DNA of 64,000 nucleotides, taken from positions 7,033,355 through 7,097,354 of the forward strand of contig NC_069104.1 in NCBI RefSeq assembly GCF_947172395.1, in the 5' to 3' direction. The translations under genes were made by a program, and so were the position numbers. Below the pieces are notes generated by a model. The model saw only the letters and a list, made by a program, of their open reading frames with translations. It was not told the DNA's origin and made no database searches. This document shows, one piece after another, positions 52,901-54,635 of the stretch (position 1 is the stretch's first letter; the number at the start of each line of letters is the position of its first letter). The stretch is from Bicyclus anynana. Lineage: Eukaryota; Arthropoda; Insecta; Lepidoptera; Nymphalidae.

Positions 52901-52940
52901 CAAGGCAAACATCGACGTAGAAGAAGACAAGTTTTACTGA
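10810..52940 (+). CDS. Sema5c: Semaphorin-5 (Sema-5c type), 18 exons, 5' end outside window
   Basis: Type I membrane semaphorin, a guidance and cell-contact protein by family knowledge. Exons: 10810-10912, 36080-36287, 38604-38758, 39386-39545, 41618-41817, 42319-42480, 42981-43278, 43571-43781, 44258-44413, 45250-45453, 46540-46779, 47535-47611, 47824-48043, 48583-48741, 49979-50125, 50933-51055, 51822-51964, 52707-52940. All have AG/GT borders and matching phases, giving about 1066 residues. Numbering from the first residue here: sema domain 1-445, PSI 448-474 (CSRYKSRSSC..CGWD), seven TSRs about 500-900, membrane helix 928-953, cytoplasmic tail 954-1066 ending VEEDKFY. Seven TSRs fit semaphorin 5. 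The signal peptide and first residues are missing because they lie upstream. Introns hold partial copies of exons 2, 7, 8 and 13. No promoter is visible. Confidence 0.96.
11333..11392 (+). repeat. Family F terminal segment
   Basis: AACCGACTTCAAAAAGGAGG followed by AGGTTCTCAATTCGGTCGG and a T run. The same end occurs inverted at 33160-33216 and 60975-61047, and forward at 40063. Confidence 0.65.
11780..12087 (-). mobile_element. SINE-A, full copy with about 15-bp target duplication
   Basis: Complete minus-strand SINE-A. TCTCTATAACTATGT lies at 11765-11779 and 12088-12102. Confidence 0.92.
12683..12820 (+). mobile_element. Jockey-type LINE 3' end
   Basis: GGTTGCCTGGAAGAGATCGC, then AGCGATAAGGCCGCC, then GTGTACAAATAAAGTG and an AAATA tail. 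This is a 3' end common in lepidopteran Jockey elements. Confidence 0.65.
12995..13254 (+). mobile_element. SINE-A copy, diverged
   Basis: Plus-strand copy with intact A box and B box (GGTTCGAATCC), small deletions in the body and an eroded 3' end. Confidence 0.85.
13308..13405 (-). mobile_element. RTE-type LINE 3' tail
   Basis: ATCATCATCATCATG, then TCAGCCGATGGA, GACTGCAGGACATAGG and TAGGGACTTCCAAACATCAC. This is the inverse of the LINE tail at 38785-38905, whose frame reads ..WKSLQKALVDVHRL, the C-terminal end of an RTE-like reverse transcriptase. Confidence 0.7.
14030..14610 (+). mobile_element. RTE-type LINE fragment, interrupted by a MITE
   Basis: The LINE runs CTATGGGTTTCATAAGAAATC, is interrupted at 14051-14357, then continues with GTGATCGAATCAGAAATGAG and AAGTCGCAGGGAATCGCTGG to the GGAAGTCCATCAA tail. 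A sister fragment without the MITE lies at 16530-16625. Confidence 0.65.
14054..14354. mobile_element. PIF/Harbinger-type MITE with TAA target duplication
   Basis: Terminal inverted repeats GGCTGCCAGTCCACCAAAGC / GCTTTGGTGGACAGGCAGCC, allowing one mismatch. TAA lies at 14051-14053 and 14355-14357. Subterminal GCGGAGCG / CGCTCCGC motifs recur. No coding sequence. It is nested in the LINE fragment at 14030. Confidence 0.8.
15118..15449 (+). mobile_element. SINE-B, full copy
   Basis: tRNA-like head with A box TGGCGCAGTGG and B box GGTTCAATCCC, body AGGTCTGGCTGGTGGGAGGC and GTACCGCCAAGCGATTTAGC, and a 3' end GGGCTAACTTGTAAAGAATA with an A tail. Confidence 0.9.
16530..16625 (+). mobile_element. 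RTE-type LINE fragment
   Basis: CGCTATGGGTCTCATAAGGC and GTGATCGAATCAGAAATG match the interrupted copy at 14030-14610. Confidence 0.55.
16626..17866. other. Unassigned intronic DNA
   Basis: AT-rich with no open frame of note. I see no recognisable element boundaries. Confidence 0.5.
17867..18095 (-). mobile_element. SINE-A copy with internal deletions
   Basis: Minus-strand SINE-A that lacks the far 3' end and the 'cacgtgatatttaatttcttaaaatg' region, so GAGACACG joins directly to GAAAAGTTAGAGG. Confidence 0.85.
18404..18644. mobile_element. MITE with 24-bp perfect terminal inverted repeats
   Basis: Positions 18404-18427 (TGTCACCGTAAAATTG...) and 18621-18644 are exact reverse complements. 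TCTCGCGAGA palindromes sit inside at 18444-18453 and 18602-18611. It is non-coding. Target duplication and superfamily are not clear. Confidence 0.75.
18679..18716 (-). mobile_element. SINE-A 3' fragment
   Basis: Reads ACAACCCATATTCGGCTCAC then TGCTGAACACGAGTC, the 3' end of SINE-A on the minus strand. It faces the plus-strand copy just downstream. Confidence 0.7.
18752..19053 (+). mobile_element. SINE-A, near-complete copy
   Basis: Plus-strand SINE-A with A box TAGCCCAGTGG and a B box disrupted by a small insertion (GGTTCGAATACG), ending ATATGGGTTGATAAT. Confidence 0.9.
19500..19940 (+). repeat. Family F fragment followed by a family E copy
   Basis: At 19500-19560 GTGCCAAGCCAGTGG and AAGCCGTTTCTGAAAGAACC match family F. 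From 19575 the family E start (ATACTAATATATTATAAAGC) runs to GACGAAGTCGCGGGCGCCCG at 19920-19931. Confidence 0.6.
20297..20314. repeat. Poly(C) run, 18 bases
   Basis: Uninterrupted run of 18 C in otherwise AT-rich DNA. The length may be inexact because homopolymers are error-prone. Confidence 0.85.
20930..21140 (-). repeat. Dispersed repeat, family K
   Basis: Inverse of 26270-26440. Shared blocks include ATGATATCCACGAA, ATTTGTTACATTAAATCTCA and CAATTTCGTATACTAAC. A shorter copy is at 35400-35460. Confidence 0.6.
21246..21310. repeat. Perfect hairpin, 28-bp stem, 9-base loop
   Basis: 21246-21273 (GAGGAACGATTTTTTTTT...) and 21283-21310 are exact reverse complements, including the nine-base T/A runs. 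The loop is AGCTACGAT. Confidence 0.85.
21690..21850 (+). mobile_element. LINE 3' UTR fragment (same family as 10367)
   Basis: TTTCCGACTTTAATTACCAC, ATTAAATCATGACATACC and CAAAAGTGCTAAGCCTAATT match the 3' UTR blocks at 10660-10760, diverged. Confidence 0.5.
21878..22200 (+). mobile_element. SINE-B, full copy
   Basis: Intact A box TGGCGCAGTGG and B box GGTTCGATCCC, complete body, and 3' end GGGCTAACTTGTAGAAAAAA. Confidence 0.9.
22735..23170 (+). repeat. Dispersed repeat, family H, copy 1
   Basis: Shares GATGATGACAGTTT, AATTAAGAGTATGCTAATAG, ATCATTACTTTCGGAGCTAC, CAGGGATTTAAAGG and AATGACGTCGT with 48845-49070. This copy contains about 190 bases not present in the other. Confidence 0.65.
23290..23580 (+). 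mobile_element. SINE-B-like copy, old or subfamily
   Basis: The head differs (GACCGCTCTGGCGTAGTTGG), but the body carries ACGTACCGCCAAACGATTTA and the 3' end GGGCTAACTTGTTATTGAAT. Confidence 0.75.
24014..24235 (-). mobile_element. RTE-type LINE 3' end
   Basis: ATCAGCAGATGGACGTCCAC, then TGCAGGACATAGG, AGCGAATCCCTGCGACTCGC, and further upstream sequence (GGGGTTGCGATTCTAGC, TATGAAACCCATAG). This is the longest copy of this 3' end in the window. Confidence 0.75.
24513..24811 (+). mobile_element. hAT-type MITE, family 2, complete, with 8-bp target duplication
   Basis: Terminal repeats CAGTGGCGGATTTAC / GTAAATCCACCACTG (one mismatch). TTTATGTT lies at 24505-24512 and 24812-24819. Open frames across it are short and unrelated to any protein I know. 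A fragment of the same family is at 7157. Confidence 0.9.
24957..24998. repeat. (TA)n microsatellite
   Basis: Alternating TA tract with CTATATAT interruptions. Confidence 0.9.
25628..25865. repeat. Direct tandem duplication, unit about 129 bp
   Basis: CCCTTATGTTTATCTG starts at 25628 and 25757. The shared block runs through GCACGGTTTGTA with scattered substitutions and short indels. It is older than the 198-bp duplication at 4252. Confidence 0.85.
26270..26440 (+). repeat. Dispersed repeat, family K
   Basis: TTAGTTGACATATACGAAAT, ATTCTATGTAACAAATGTCA and GTGGATATCATACAGTAG match the inverse copy at 20930-21140. Confidence 0.6.
27309..27403 (-). mobile_element. SINE-A 5' fragment
   Basis: Head region only on the minus strand: GGTAGAGGTCATATCCACTG then GGCTATCACGGCTC, truncated past AAAAGTCGGAGG. 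Confidence 0.8.
28552..28863 (+). mobile_element. SINE-A, full copy with 13-bp target duplication
   Basis: Complete plus-strand element with intact A box and B box (GGTTCGAATCC). ACATGTACGATAT lies at 28539-28551 and 28864-28876. This is the best reference copy of the family here. Confidence 0.93.
28877..30529. other. Unassigned intronic DNA
   Basis: AT-rich with no recognisable gene. 29500-29530 (CGCGCCACGAGAT...) has a relative at 35250, so part is a diffuse repeat. Confidence 0.5.
30530..30629 (-). mobile_element. SINE-A 5' fragment
   Basis: Minus-strand head region (CCCAATGGGCTATCACGATT) with body up to CACATGACTGAAAAGTTAC. It is well diverged. Confidence 0.75.
30679..31041 (-). CDS. 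Unidentified 120-codon open frame
   Basis: One ATG-to-stop frame of 120 codons on the minus strand inside Sema-5c intron 1. It is basic, with stretches such as RQPIRRRLIVLIRN and EPSWMKIKWIL. I see no signal peptide, membrane helix or known motif, and no TATA box or clear splice sites. Codon use is not obviously different from the surroundings. It may be a remnant of a mobile element or a chance frame. I do not recognise it and assign no function. Confidence 0.2.
   Translation of the reverse strand: MPDNPMQRYSLLHPHYDLHNIKNGNTNVKFMIQYPLVPTHYRQPIRRRLIVLIRNHSCITIRMYLQYVEPSWMKIKWILSVVNEMNGQPECNQLIPKQYGCSLVFSGVITRVSSPLGEGT
31085..31500 (+). mobile_element. LINE 3' UTR copy carrying a MITE insertion
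   Basis: Flanks 31085-31151 (TAACTTTAATTTTGAGTTTA) and 31467-31500 (AAAAGTGCTTGTAAACTAA) match the 3' UTR at 10640-10760. The hAT MITE at 31160-31458 separates them. Confidence 0.65.
31160..31458 (+). mobile_element. hAT-type MITE, family 1, complete, with 8-bp target duplication
   Basis: Same ends as 1665-1988 (CTCAGACCAATTAT / ATAATTGGTCTGAG). ACACTACC lies at 31152-31159 and 31459-31466. It is about 25 bp shorter than the first copy. Confidence 0.9.
31545..32354. other. Unassigned intronic DNA
   Basis: 31545-31765 is less AT-rich than its surroundings and could be an old element, but I cannot read a protein from it. The remainder is AT-rich. Confidence 0.4.
32355..33216. mobile_element. 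Composite fold-back/minisatellite element, family F, copy 1
   Basis: In order: inverted arms around 32355-32537 (TATGTTCTACCTGCTGATCA and its complement), TTTTTCGCTTTTTAGTTTAG with GAAGTCGGTTGTA, two degenerate 130-bp tandem units from about 32690 to 32900 (AATTAATCAAGCCCAA...ACAAGG), then an A run and the end GAACCTCCTCCTTTTTGAAG-TCGGTTAAAAA. The same order is seen at 59816-61047. Confidence 0.7.
33217..34359. other. Unassigned intronic DNA
   Basis: No gene or classified repeat seen. A 99-codon minus-strand open frame at 33509-33808 has no recognisable motif and looks fortuitous. Confidence 0.5.
34360..34690 (-). repeat. GC-rich dispersed repeat, family D, copy 1
   Basis: Minus-strand relative of 41905-42300 and 44985-45195. 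Shared blocks are TGCCTGGGAAGCATTGTCGG, GTCTTCGCCGGCGAAG, CGGACCTCGGCTTAGAGGGC and CCCCCAAGATCGTGAGT. GC content is far above the surroundings. It is probably part of a LINE or LTR element that I cannot name. Confidence 0.65.
35590..35825 (+). repeat. Dispersed repeat, family J, copy 1
   Basis: GGCAGAGAATGACCTTGAGT, GGAGTCACGCACTTGTGAA, CACTCAAGTCACTCTCCCCG and CCCAAGTAACCCATAAAGAA recur at 51285-51515 and partly at 48236-48385. Confidence 0.7.
36080..36287 (+). CDS. Sema5c: Sema5c exon 2 (sema domain)
   Basis: Acceptor TTTTCAG, donor GTGTGA (a weak, non-consensus donor). Reads DTLYRLSLRGL... NYIKVLLAYGHKLFACGTNA FSPICSWRE, the classic semaphorin Cys motif region. 208 bp, ending in phase 0. 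Its 3' half and donor are copied at 37024-37128. Confidence 0.95.
36674..36996 (+). mobile_element. SINE-B, full copy
   Basis: A box and B box intact, with a small deletion in the head (GATTTACGGAGGTCC). It ends AAAGAATAAAAAAA. It sits between exon 2 and its partial copy. Confidence 0.9.
37024..37128 (+). pseudogene. Partial duplicate of Sema5c exon 2 (possible cassette exon)
   Basis: 105 bp, open and in frame, reading TKEDCNNYMKVLLAYG then HNLFACGINAFSSICSQRE. It aligns to the 3' half of exon 2. By hand count, 17 of 102 bases differ, 9 of them silent, and all three Cys are kept. It is preceded by CTACAG, followed by the same GTGTGA donor, and both ends are phase 0 relative to exon 2. The homology continues into the intron for about 40 bp. 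Inclusion would insert 35 residues in the beta-propeller, so it is more likely an unused or decaying copy. The excess of silent changes leaves some doubt. Confidence 0.75.
37330..37497 (-). repeat. Dispersed repeat, family E-like
   Basis: GATAAATGGGCTATCTAACA, GACCAGTAGTTCCTGAGATT and CTTCAGCTTTATAATATTAG then TATAG. This is the inverse of 46797-46990. Confidence 0.7.
38604..38758 (+). CDS. Sema5c: Sema5c exon 3 (sema domain)
   Basis: Long T tract plus ATAAACAG acceptor. Reads ..SEWVPGVPNCPHNPHSNVTA then IFASSGEYYAGTPTDFTSLD, with the conserved AGTPTDF. Ends inside an Arg codon at AG|GT. Confidence 0.95.
38785..38905 (+). mobile_element. RTE-type LINE 3' tail
   Basis: Begins 27 bp after exon 3. 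The frame DIKRVAGIRWVQAAQDRDVW then KSLQKALVDVHRL is the C-terminal end of an RTE-like ORF, ending in ATGATGATG. Confidence 0.75.
38993..39292 (-). mobile_element. SINE-A copy
   Basis: Minus-strand copy with a short deletion near CTACTACTAGCAGACTTC. Head GGTCTATCACGGCTC is intact except for one base. It lies in intron 3, about 90 bp before exon 4. Confidence 0.88.
39386..39545 (+). CDS. Sema5c: Sema5c exon 4 (sema domain)
   Basis: Reads SRGASPRDLGMLRTTQYDFN then WLNEPQFVGSFEDEHYIYFV and FREIAVEYMNCGK, a core semaphorin block. Donor GTTAGT. Phase 2 in, phase 0 out. Confidence 0.96.
39737..39785 (+). mobile_element. SINE-B head fragment
   Basis: GACGGCCTCCGTGGCGCAGT joined by a deletion to GGACCGATTGAGGTTTTCTT. 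Confidence 0.75.
40063..40512 (+). mobile_element. Family F end, GC-richer unknown block, and SINE-B 3' part
   Basis: 40063-40110 is the AACCGACTTCCAAAAAGGAG end. 40150-40300 is GC-richer unknown DNA with CTCACGTCATG and ACGCGCTGCGCGCTC. 40302-40512 is SINE-B without its tRNA head (GGTCCAGGTCTGGCTGGTGG to GTAGAGAATAAAAAAA). Confidence 0.7.
40955..41150 (+). mobile_element. RTE-type LINE 3' tail, variant
   Basis: CCAATGGCGACCAGAAAGCG, CCCCACTGAGTGGACTG and GTGGACGTCCATCGGCTGAT then GATGATGATACA. Open frames here are LINE-derived. Confidence 0.7.
41195..41395 (-). mobile_element. hAT MITE family 1, fragment
   Basis: Inverse of the interior of 31160-31458: GTTACTTTTCTGTCAAAGTA, CGATCTAATGCGATTATAAA and AAAATGACAGACAATTTTGT. 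The termini are lost. Confidence 0.7.
41618..41817 (+). CDS. Sema5c: Sema5c exon 5 (sema domain)
   Basis: T12 tract and TTTGTAG acceptor. Reads TIYSRIARVCKNDSGG... NWSTFLKARLKCAVPGEFPF YYDEVQSVEYL, highly typical of semaphorins. Ends in a split Thr codon, donor GTGAGT. Confidence 0.96.
41905..42300 (+). repeat. GC-rich dispersed repeat, family D, copy 2
   Basis: Starts near TCCGCGCGGGACGGGCGGGG, includes CGCCCCCGAGATCGTGAGTC, GTCTTCGCCGGCGAAGGC, TGCCTGGGAAGCGTTGTCGG and AGGATCGTAAAGGACC. It nearly fills intron 5. Its first block reappears inverted at the window end. Confidence 0.7.
42319..42480 (+). CDS. Sema5c: Sema5c exon 6 (sema domain)
   Basis: Reads NSIAGSAVCIYNMSDIHMAF then EGPYKVQESRLSTWEP, matching the 'SAVC.Y...DI...F.G' semaphorin block. 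Phases 2 in, 2 out. Confidence 0.95.
42538..42715 (+). repeat. Intron 6 block, duplicated at 44490-44660
   Basis: Contains TTTTAAGATGCATGATGCCA, GTGTTTGTTATTTTAAACTA and CCAGTAGATGGCGTTTTTAA then GAACTTTGAAACAATCCC. The downstream copy has the same order with substitutions. Confidence 0.85.
42981..43278 (+). CDS. Sema5c: Sema5c exon 7 (sema domain)
   Basis: Longest sema exon (298 bp), reading SHQTIEYHNYYLMYESIQPV... VYKATLKRFTHVTVDVAN and VVETWKLNDGKEIFNIHTMQ. Donor GTAAGT, phase 0 out. An internal part is copied at 44142-44230. Confidence 0.96.
43571..43781 (+). CDS. Sema5c: Sema5c exon 8 (end of sema, PSI domain)
   Basis: Reads MSIYIGSDKGVLRLGSERC then the PSI Cys pattern CSRYKSRSSCVGAVDPHCGW DDARELC. 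Donor G|GTGAGT, phase 1 out. A 43-bp part is copied immediately after the donor. Confidence 0.96.
43788..43829 (+). pseudogene. Fragment copy of the PSI exon, 7 bases after its donor
   Basis: Aligns to 43601-43643: GTCTTAGACTGGGCAGTGGA then AGATGCACCCGATAC, with about six substitutions or indels. It is too short to code for anything on its own. Confidence 0.75.
44142..44230 (+). pseudogene. Fragment copy of sema exon 7
   Basis: Aligns to 43090-43178 with about 8 differences in 89 bases: CCGTCGATGATGACAACACT then AAAAACGTAGCCAACCAACT. The frame remains open to a TAG at 44238. No acceptor suits use as an exon. It ends about 27 bp before the next true exon. Confidence 0.8.
44258..44413 (+). CDS. 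Sema5c: Sema5c exon 9 (TSR 1)
   Basis: Reads DGGWSSWSEWEPCMQHGTP... CMCRSRRCDNPKPANGGQNC, a class 1 thrombospondin repeat with its Trp ladder. Phases 1 in and 1 out, as are the other TSR exons, which suits exon shuffling. Confidence 0.95.
44490..44660 (+). repeat. Copy of the intron 6 block in intron 9
   Basis: TTTTAAGATGCGTGCTGCCA, TGTTTGTTATTTTAAACTAC and CAGTAGATGGCGTTCTTAGA. It contains a divergent motif pair GCCATCTAC / GTAGATGGC and a further AGATGGCGCTTTG. Confidence 0.85.
44985..45195 (+). repeat. GC-rich dispersed repeat, family D, copy 3
   Basis: CGGACCTCGGCTTAGAGGGC, a perfect 20-bp palindrome CGTCTTCGCCGGCGAAGACG at 45039-45058, and TGCCTGGGAAGCATTGTCG. Confidence 0.7.
45250..45453 (+). 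CDS. Sema5c: Sema5c exon 10 (TSR 2)
   Basis: Reads VHGGWSAWSGWSECSASCGI... SRRRSCSSPEPRFGGRVC ... QDLYCSNLPPCP, a complete TSR. Very GC-rich. Phases 1 in, 1 out. Confidence 0.96.
45462..45660 (-). mobile_element. RTE-type LINE 3' tail with CAT-repeat
   Basis: ATCATCATCAGCATC repeat, then CAGCCGATGGACGTAC, TGGTATGGACTTACAAAC and CTGCATCCAGCGGCTCTGC. It starts 9 bp after the TSR 2 donor. Confidence 0.7.
45990..46170 (+). mobile_element. hAT MITE family 1, old fragment
   Basis: GGAGCTCTTTACACGACGAA, ACATCGATTCTATAGCAACA and TTAGATCATAGATTTTTGAT align to the interior of 1665-1988 with many changes. Confidence 0.55.
46282..46452 (-). mobile_element. LINE 3' UTR copy (same family as 10367)
   Basis: Inverse of 10610-10780: TAATCTAATGGTGGTAATAA, TTCCAAACGCGCCTTTGTCC and GAGAAGAGCCCACAACAAAC. 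Confidence 0.7.
46540..46779 (+). CDS. Sema5c: Sema5c exon 11 (TSR 3 and start of TSR 4)
   Basis: Reads VDGGWSPWGAWSPCAGTGCG... ERRRVCGSPAPKHGGADC and ERQPCDLRPCE, then begins TSR 4 with TAWTPWVQIP. Extremely GC-rich. Donor GTGAGT. Confidence 0.96.
46797..46990 (+). repeat. Dispersed repeat, family E-like
   Basis: ATACTAATATTATAAAGCTG, AAGAACTACTGGTCTGATTT, CGAGGAAGGCTATAGGC and GGGAACGGGAACCACGCGGG. It is nearly intact and matches 37330 and 52455 inverted. Confidence 0.75.
47115..47330 (+). repeat. Dispersed repeat, family E
   Basis: CACTAATATTATAAAGGCGG, GCCGCTACTGAAGCGATTTG and GACGAAGTCGCGGGCGTCCG then CTAG, the well-kept form of the family. Confidence 0.75.
47535..47611 (+). CDS. Sema5c: Sema5c exon 12 (TSR 4, middle)
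   Basis: 77 bp, TTTACAG acceptor, reading SNTSDGSYMERRFKFLCKAQ TPEQIR. The RRF.F.C pattern is the diagnostic degenerate TSR of semaphorin 5. Donor GTAAGT, phase 0 out. Confidence 0.93.
47824..48043 (+). CDS. Sema5c: Sema5c exon 13 (end of TSR 4, TSR 5)
   Basis: Acceptor ATTCACAG. Reads ISLAREEERYCNARGTCSST then AWDPWGPWGACSAACGGGQQ, RTRRCRRPPCEGP and CNTHACV. Donor GTGAGT. Broken copies follow at 48084-48505. Confidence 0.96.
48084..48184 (+). pseudogene. Broken copy of TSR 5 exon (copy 1)
   Basis: Aligns to 47911-48012 (CCCTGGGGGCC, GGCGTGTTTGGCTGCGTTTG, GACCTCCGTGCGAGG). In the TSR frame there are TAG stops, so it is not a usable exon. Confidence 0.85.
48236..48385 (+). repeat. Dispersed repeat, family J fragment
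   Basis: GGCAGAGAATGACCTTGAGT, GGAGTCACGCATTTGTGAAC and GTAGGGTTAAAGG match 51285-51515. It separates the 5' and 3' parts of the first TSR 5 copy. Confidence 0.65.
48387..48421 (+). pseudogene. Broken copy of TSR 5 exon: 3' end and donor
   Basis: CCTGCAATACGCACGTGTGT then GTTGGTGAGTAAAC aligns to 48019-48053, keeping the donor site. Confidence 0.8.
48440..48505 (+). pseudogene. Broken copy of TSR 5 exon (copy 2)
   Basis: GGGACTTCTGGGGGCCATGG then GGGGCGTGTTCCGCCGCGTG aligns to the same start as 48084. It ends abruptly near 48505. Confidence 0.8.
48583..48741 (+). CDS. Sema5c: Sema5c exon 14 (TSR 6)
   Basis: Reads EWACWSEWSECSGGCDDAST GHRTRTRMCLSPEGC... LERRICVNTCA, a complete TSR. Phases 1 and 1. 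Confidence 0.95.
48845..49070 (+). repeat. Dispersed repeat, family H, copy 2
   Basis: Compact version of 22735-23170: GATGATGACAGTTTTTTAAA, ATCATTACTTTCGGAGCTAC and CAGGGATTTAAAGG. Confidence 0.65.
49350..49676 (-). mobile_element. SINE-B, full copy
   Basis: Minus strand, from GTTAGCCCTTGACTACAATC to GCCACGGAGGCCGTC, with intact B box (GGGATCGAACCC inverted) and A box. Confidence 0.93.
49979..50125 (+). CDS. Sema5c: Sema5c exon 15 (TSR 7)
   Basis: Reads TEAGWGPWGEWGECEAGERL RRRSCESGACVGPQ... AKCVSDDDMDN. This is a short TSR, the last extracellular repeat. Phases 1 and 1. Confidence 0.94.
50153..50392 (-). mobile_element. SINE-A copy, lacking the head
   Basis: From the ATCATCAACATC tail to AAAAGTTAGAGGTGC. 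The tRNA-like head is missing, and at 50393 unrelated DNA begins. Confidence 0.85.
50555..50825. repeat. Dispersed repeat, family G, copy 2
   Basis: GATGACGTTTTCAATGCAGT, GATTTGACGTTTGCTGTCAA, AGAGCGCCATCTTGATATAA and CCTGAAATGGACCATCTC, as at 9950-10190. Confidence 0.65.
50933..51055 (+). CDS. Sema5c: Sema5c exon 16 (juxtamembrane, start of membrane helix)
   Basis: Reads LNAMPAYSQSVEMASFVTMS GHESLS then IGAIVGCVVAAFVV, the first half of a hydrophobic helix that is completed by exon 17. Confidence 0.93.
51110..51780 (+). repeat. Family E copies with a family J copy between
   Basis: Family E start at 51110 (ACTAATATTATAAACGCAAA), family J at 51285-51515 (GGCAGAGAATGACCTTGAGT to CCCAAGTAACCCATAAAGAA), then more family E to GCGGACGAAGTCCGTCCGCT at 51756-51775. 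Confidence 0.7.
51822..51964 (+). CDS. Sema5c: Sema5c exon 17 (end of membrane helix, cytoplasmic)
   Basis: Reads VLVCLAAVIFC (helix end) then QRRGALPWSRQPRVPSSPHY ITAKQNSYVTVPLKEV, the cytoplasmic side with a basic anchor QRR. Phase 0 out. Confidence 0.94.
52455..52645 (-). repeat. Dispersed repeat, family E-like
   Basis: CTAGCTGATGCCGCGCGC, CGTGGTTCCCGTTCCCGTAG and CTTCAGCTTTATAATATTAG then TATAGAT. It ends about 60 bp before the last exon. Confidence 0.75.
52707..52940 (+). CDS. Sema5c: Sema5c last coding exon (cytoplasmic tail, stop)
   Basis: Acceptor TTCCTTAG. Reads PRKAKRQPSFSGIGNTSG ... YPKAIANEYDSMGTLRRH and ends VEEDKFY with TGA at 52938-52940. The YPK..NEYDSMGT..RHS block is typical of arthropod semaphorin 5 tails. 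It is Asn-rich in the middle. Confidence 0.96.
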   Translation, partial: PRKAKRQPSFSGIGNTSGILLSKSNNLSNANHNNTMTTPKLYPKAIANEYDSMGTLRRHSNQPNNKANIDVEEDKFY

Positions 52941-54403
52941 ACAATACACTTGTATGTATGGATTCCAATTATTTACATGCCTTTTTTAAGGCAGAAATGT
53001 TAATATACATTGAGTATGTACTTCAGACTACAGAAATTATTTAAAGGAAAATCACTTGGCTGATTGAAATATTTGCCAGCGCCAAAATATTATATTTTTT
53101 TTATATTCGTACCAAGTTAGCCCTTGATTACAATCTCACCTGATGATAAGTAATGATGTAATCTAAGATGGAAGCGGACTGACTTGTTAGGAAGAGTATG
53201 AAAATCCACACCACTTTCGGTTTCGCTACATCGCTTGACGGTACATCTTTGCTGGTAAGGTGGCACTGCGAAGCTTCCACCAGCCAAGAAGTTAAATCTA
53301 ACCATTCTATTAAAACATGCACTGCCAGTATGAAGTGCACTTTTAAGTGTGAAGAATGAAGTGTGGCGATATCGCCGCAGTTGAACGATAGTCAGCAGTG
53401 ATGAGTTGTGTCTCCTCTAGGACGTAGTACATAGTAACTCAATGATAATATACTGAAATGTATGCTCAAGGTCACAATTGAATTGTGGTCTTTTGCTCCT
53501 CAAGGACGTTTGCATAAATCTGCAAAATAGCTTGTATTTGTGCTTGTTATGGCATAATTTTGTTACTAAAAATCCGCCTCCGATATTGGCTGTGCAATTT
53601 CTAAATCTAGCAAGGTTCCTTCCTTTTTCTTTGTAAAAATATCCTCTAAGAACTTCATTTAAGTACAGATCATTAAATATATTTTTCTATAATTTTAAGT
53701 ATTCCGCAACCTTAACAATCAAGCAGTTGCTACGTTTTGACGTTGAACAGCCAATATTATTATTATAGAGGTATTCCAATGATGTGTTTTTGTGTAAAAT
53801 AGTAATTGTTTATTAATATTCGGTTGATATATTAAATGTCCTAAATTAATTAAAATTTCTTAAATGATACCTATGTGTAGCCATTAGCTATCGTGAAATG
53901 TATGAAGGCAAACATTACTTTAGGATTTCCTTCTTTCAAGACAAGTTTTATGAAGACTTGATTCCGTAAAAACAAATTTTAGTTGAGACCTGTAGTTAAG
54001 ACATGTTTTAATGAACACAAATGTTAGAAAACTTTTAGGAATTTTACATAATTTATTAATAACATTTCACGTCTTTGTGCTAAAAATTACATTCATACTA
54101 AAGATTAAGACAATCTACTTACTAAGTGAAATTCAAGTTTCGCTAAATAATGTCATTCCAATCAGTTTCACAATGTCCCTACATGATTTTTGACGGAATG
54201 TTAAGTTAAAACTTAACGTTGAAATATCGTAGCATTAGAAACAAGTGAATCTATTTTACAAGCTGTGAATTCTGAGTTTTTGTTAATAAATTTTACGTTT
54301 AAAAATAGGCAAATATATAAACATATTGTTTTTGGCCATTGGTACTTAATAGTGGATAGATCGATCGATTGAGTGCAAGTCCTCATTGGCGGCGTAGTCA
54401 TTG
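52941..54403 (+). other. Sema5c 3' UTR and downstream flank
   Basis: AT-rich. AATAAA at 54285-54290 is one possible poly(A) signal, but the true 3' end cannot be fixed from sequence alone. A degraded SINE-B lies inside at 53095-53288. No coding frame of note. Confidence 0.45.
53095..53288 (-). mobile_element. SINE-B, degraded 3' part
   Basis: AGTTAGCCCTTGATTACAAT, ATCTAAGATGGAAGCGGACT and GAAAATCCACACCACTTTCG, then CATCGCTTGACGGTAC. The tRNA head is absent. Confidence 0.8.
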
Positions 54404-54442
54404 GCCGCGTACTGACTGAGCGAGCAGCTTCGCGAGGCAGCC
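54404..54442 (+). repeat. Harbinger left terminal inverted repeat
   Basis: GCCGCGTACTGACTGAGCGA then GCAGCTTCGCGAGGCAGCC. The complement is at 57302-57340 with CTTCG read as CCTCG. Confidence 0.85.
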
Positions 54443-54635
54443 TCGGACGTTTGCCTCGCAACGTTTGCCGCGCGAGGCAGCCTCATTCTGTAATTTAATA
54501 CACATGAGACTGCCGCGCGCGGCAAAGCCGAGCCAGACCGAGGCTGAGCAAAAGACTCGAACGCTCAGTAGTTACTCACAAGTCGAACAGAAGCCACGCG
54601 CGAGTAGCGCATATTCAGTTTAGATTAAGATTATC

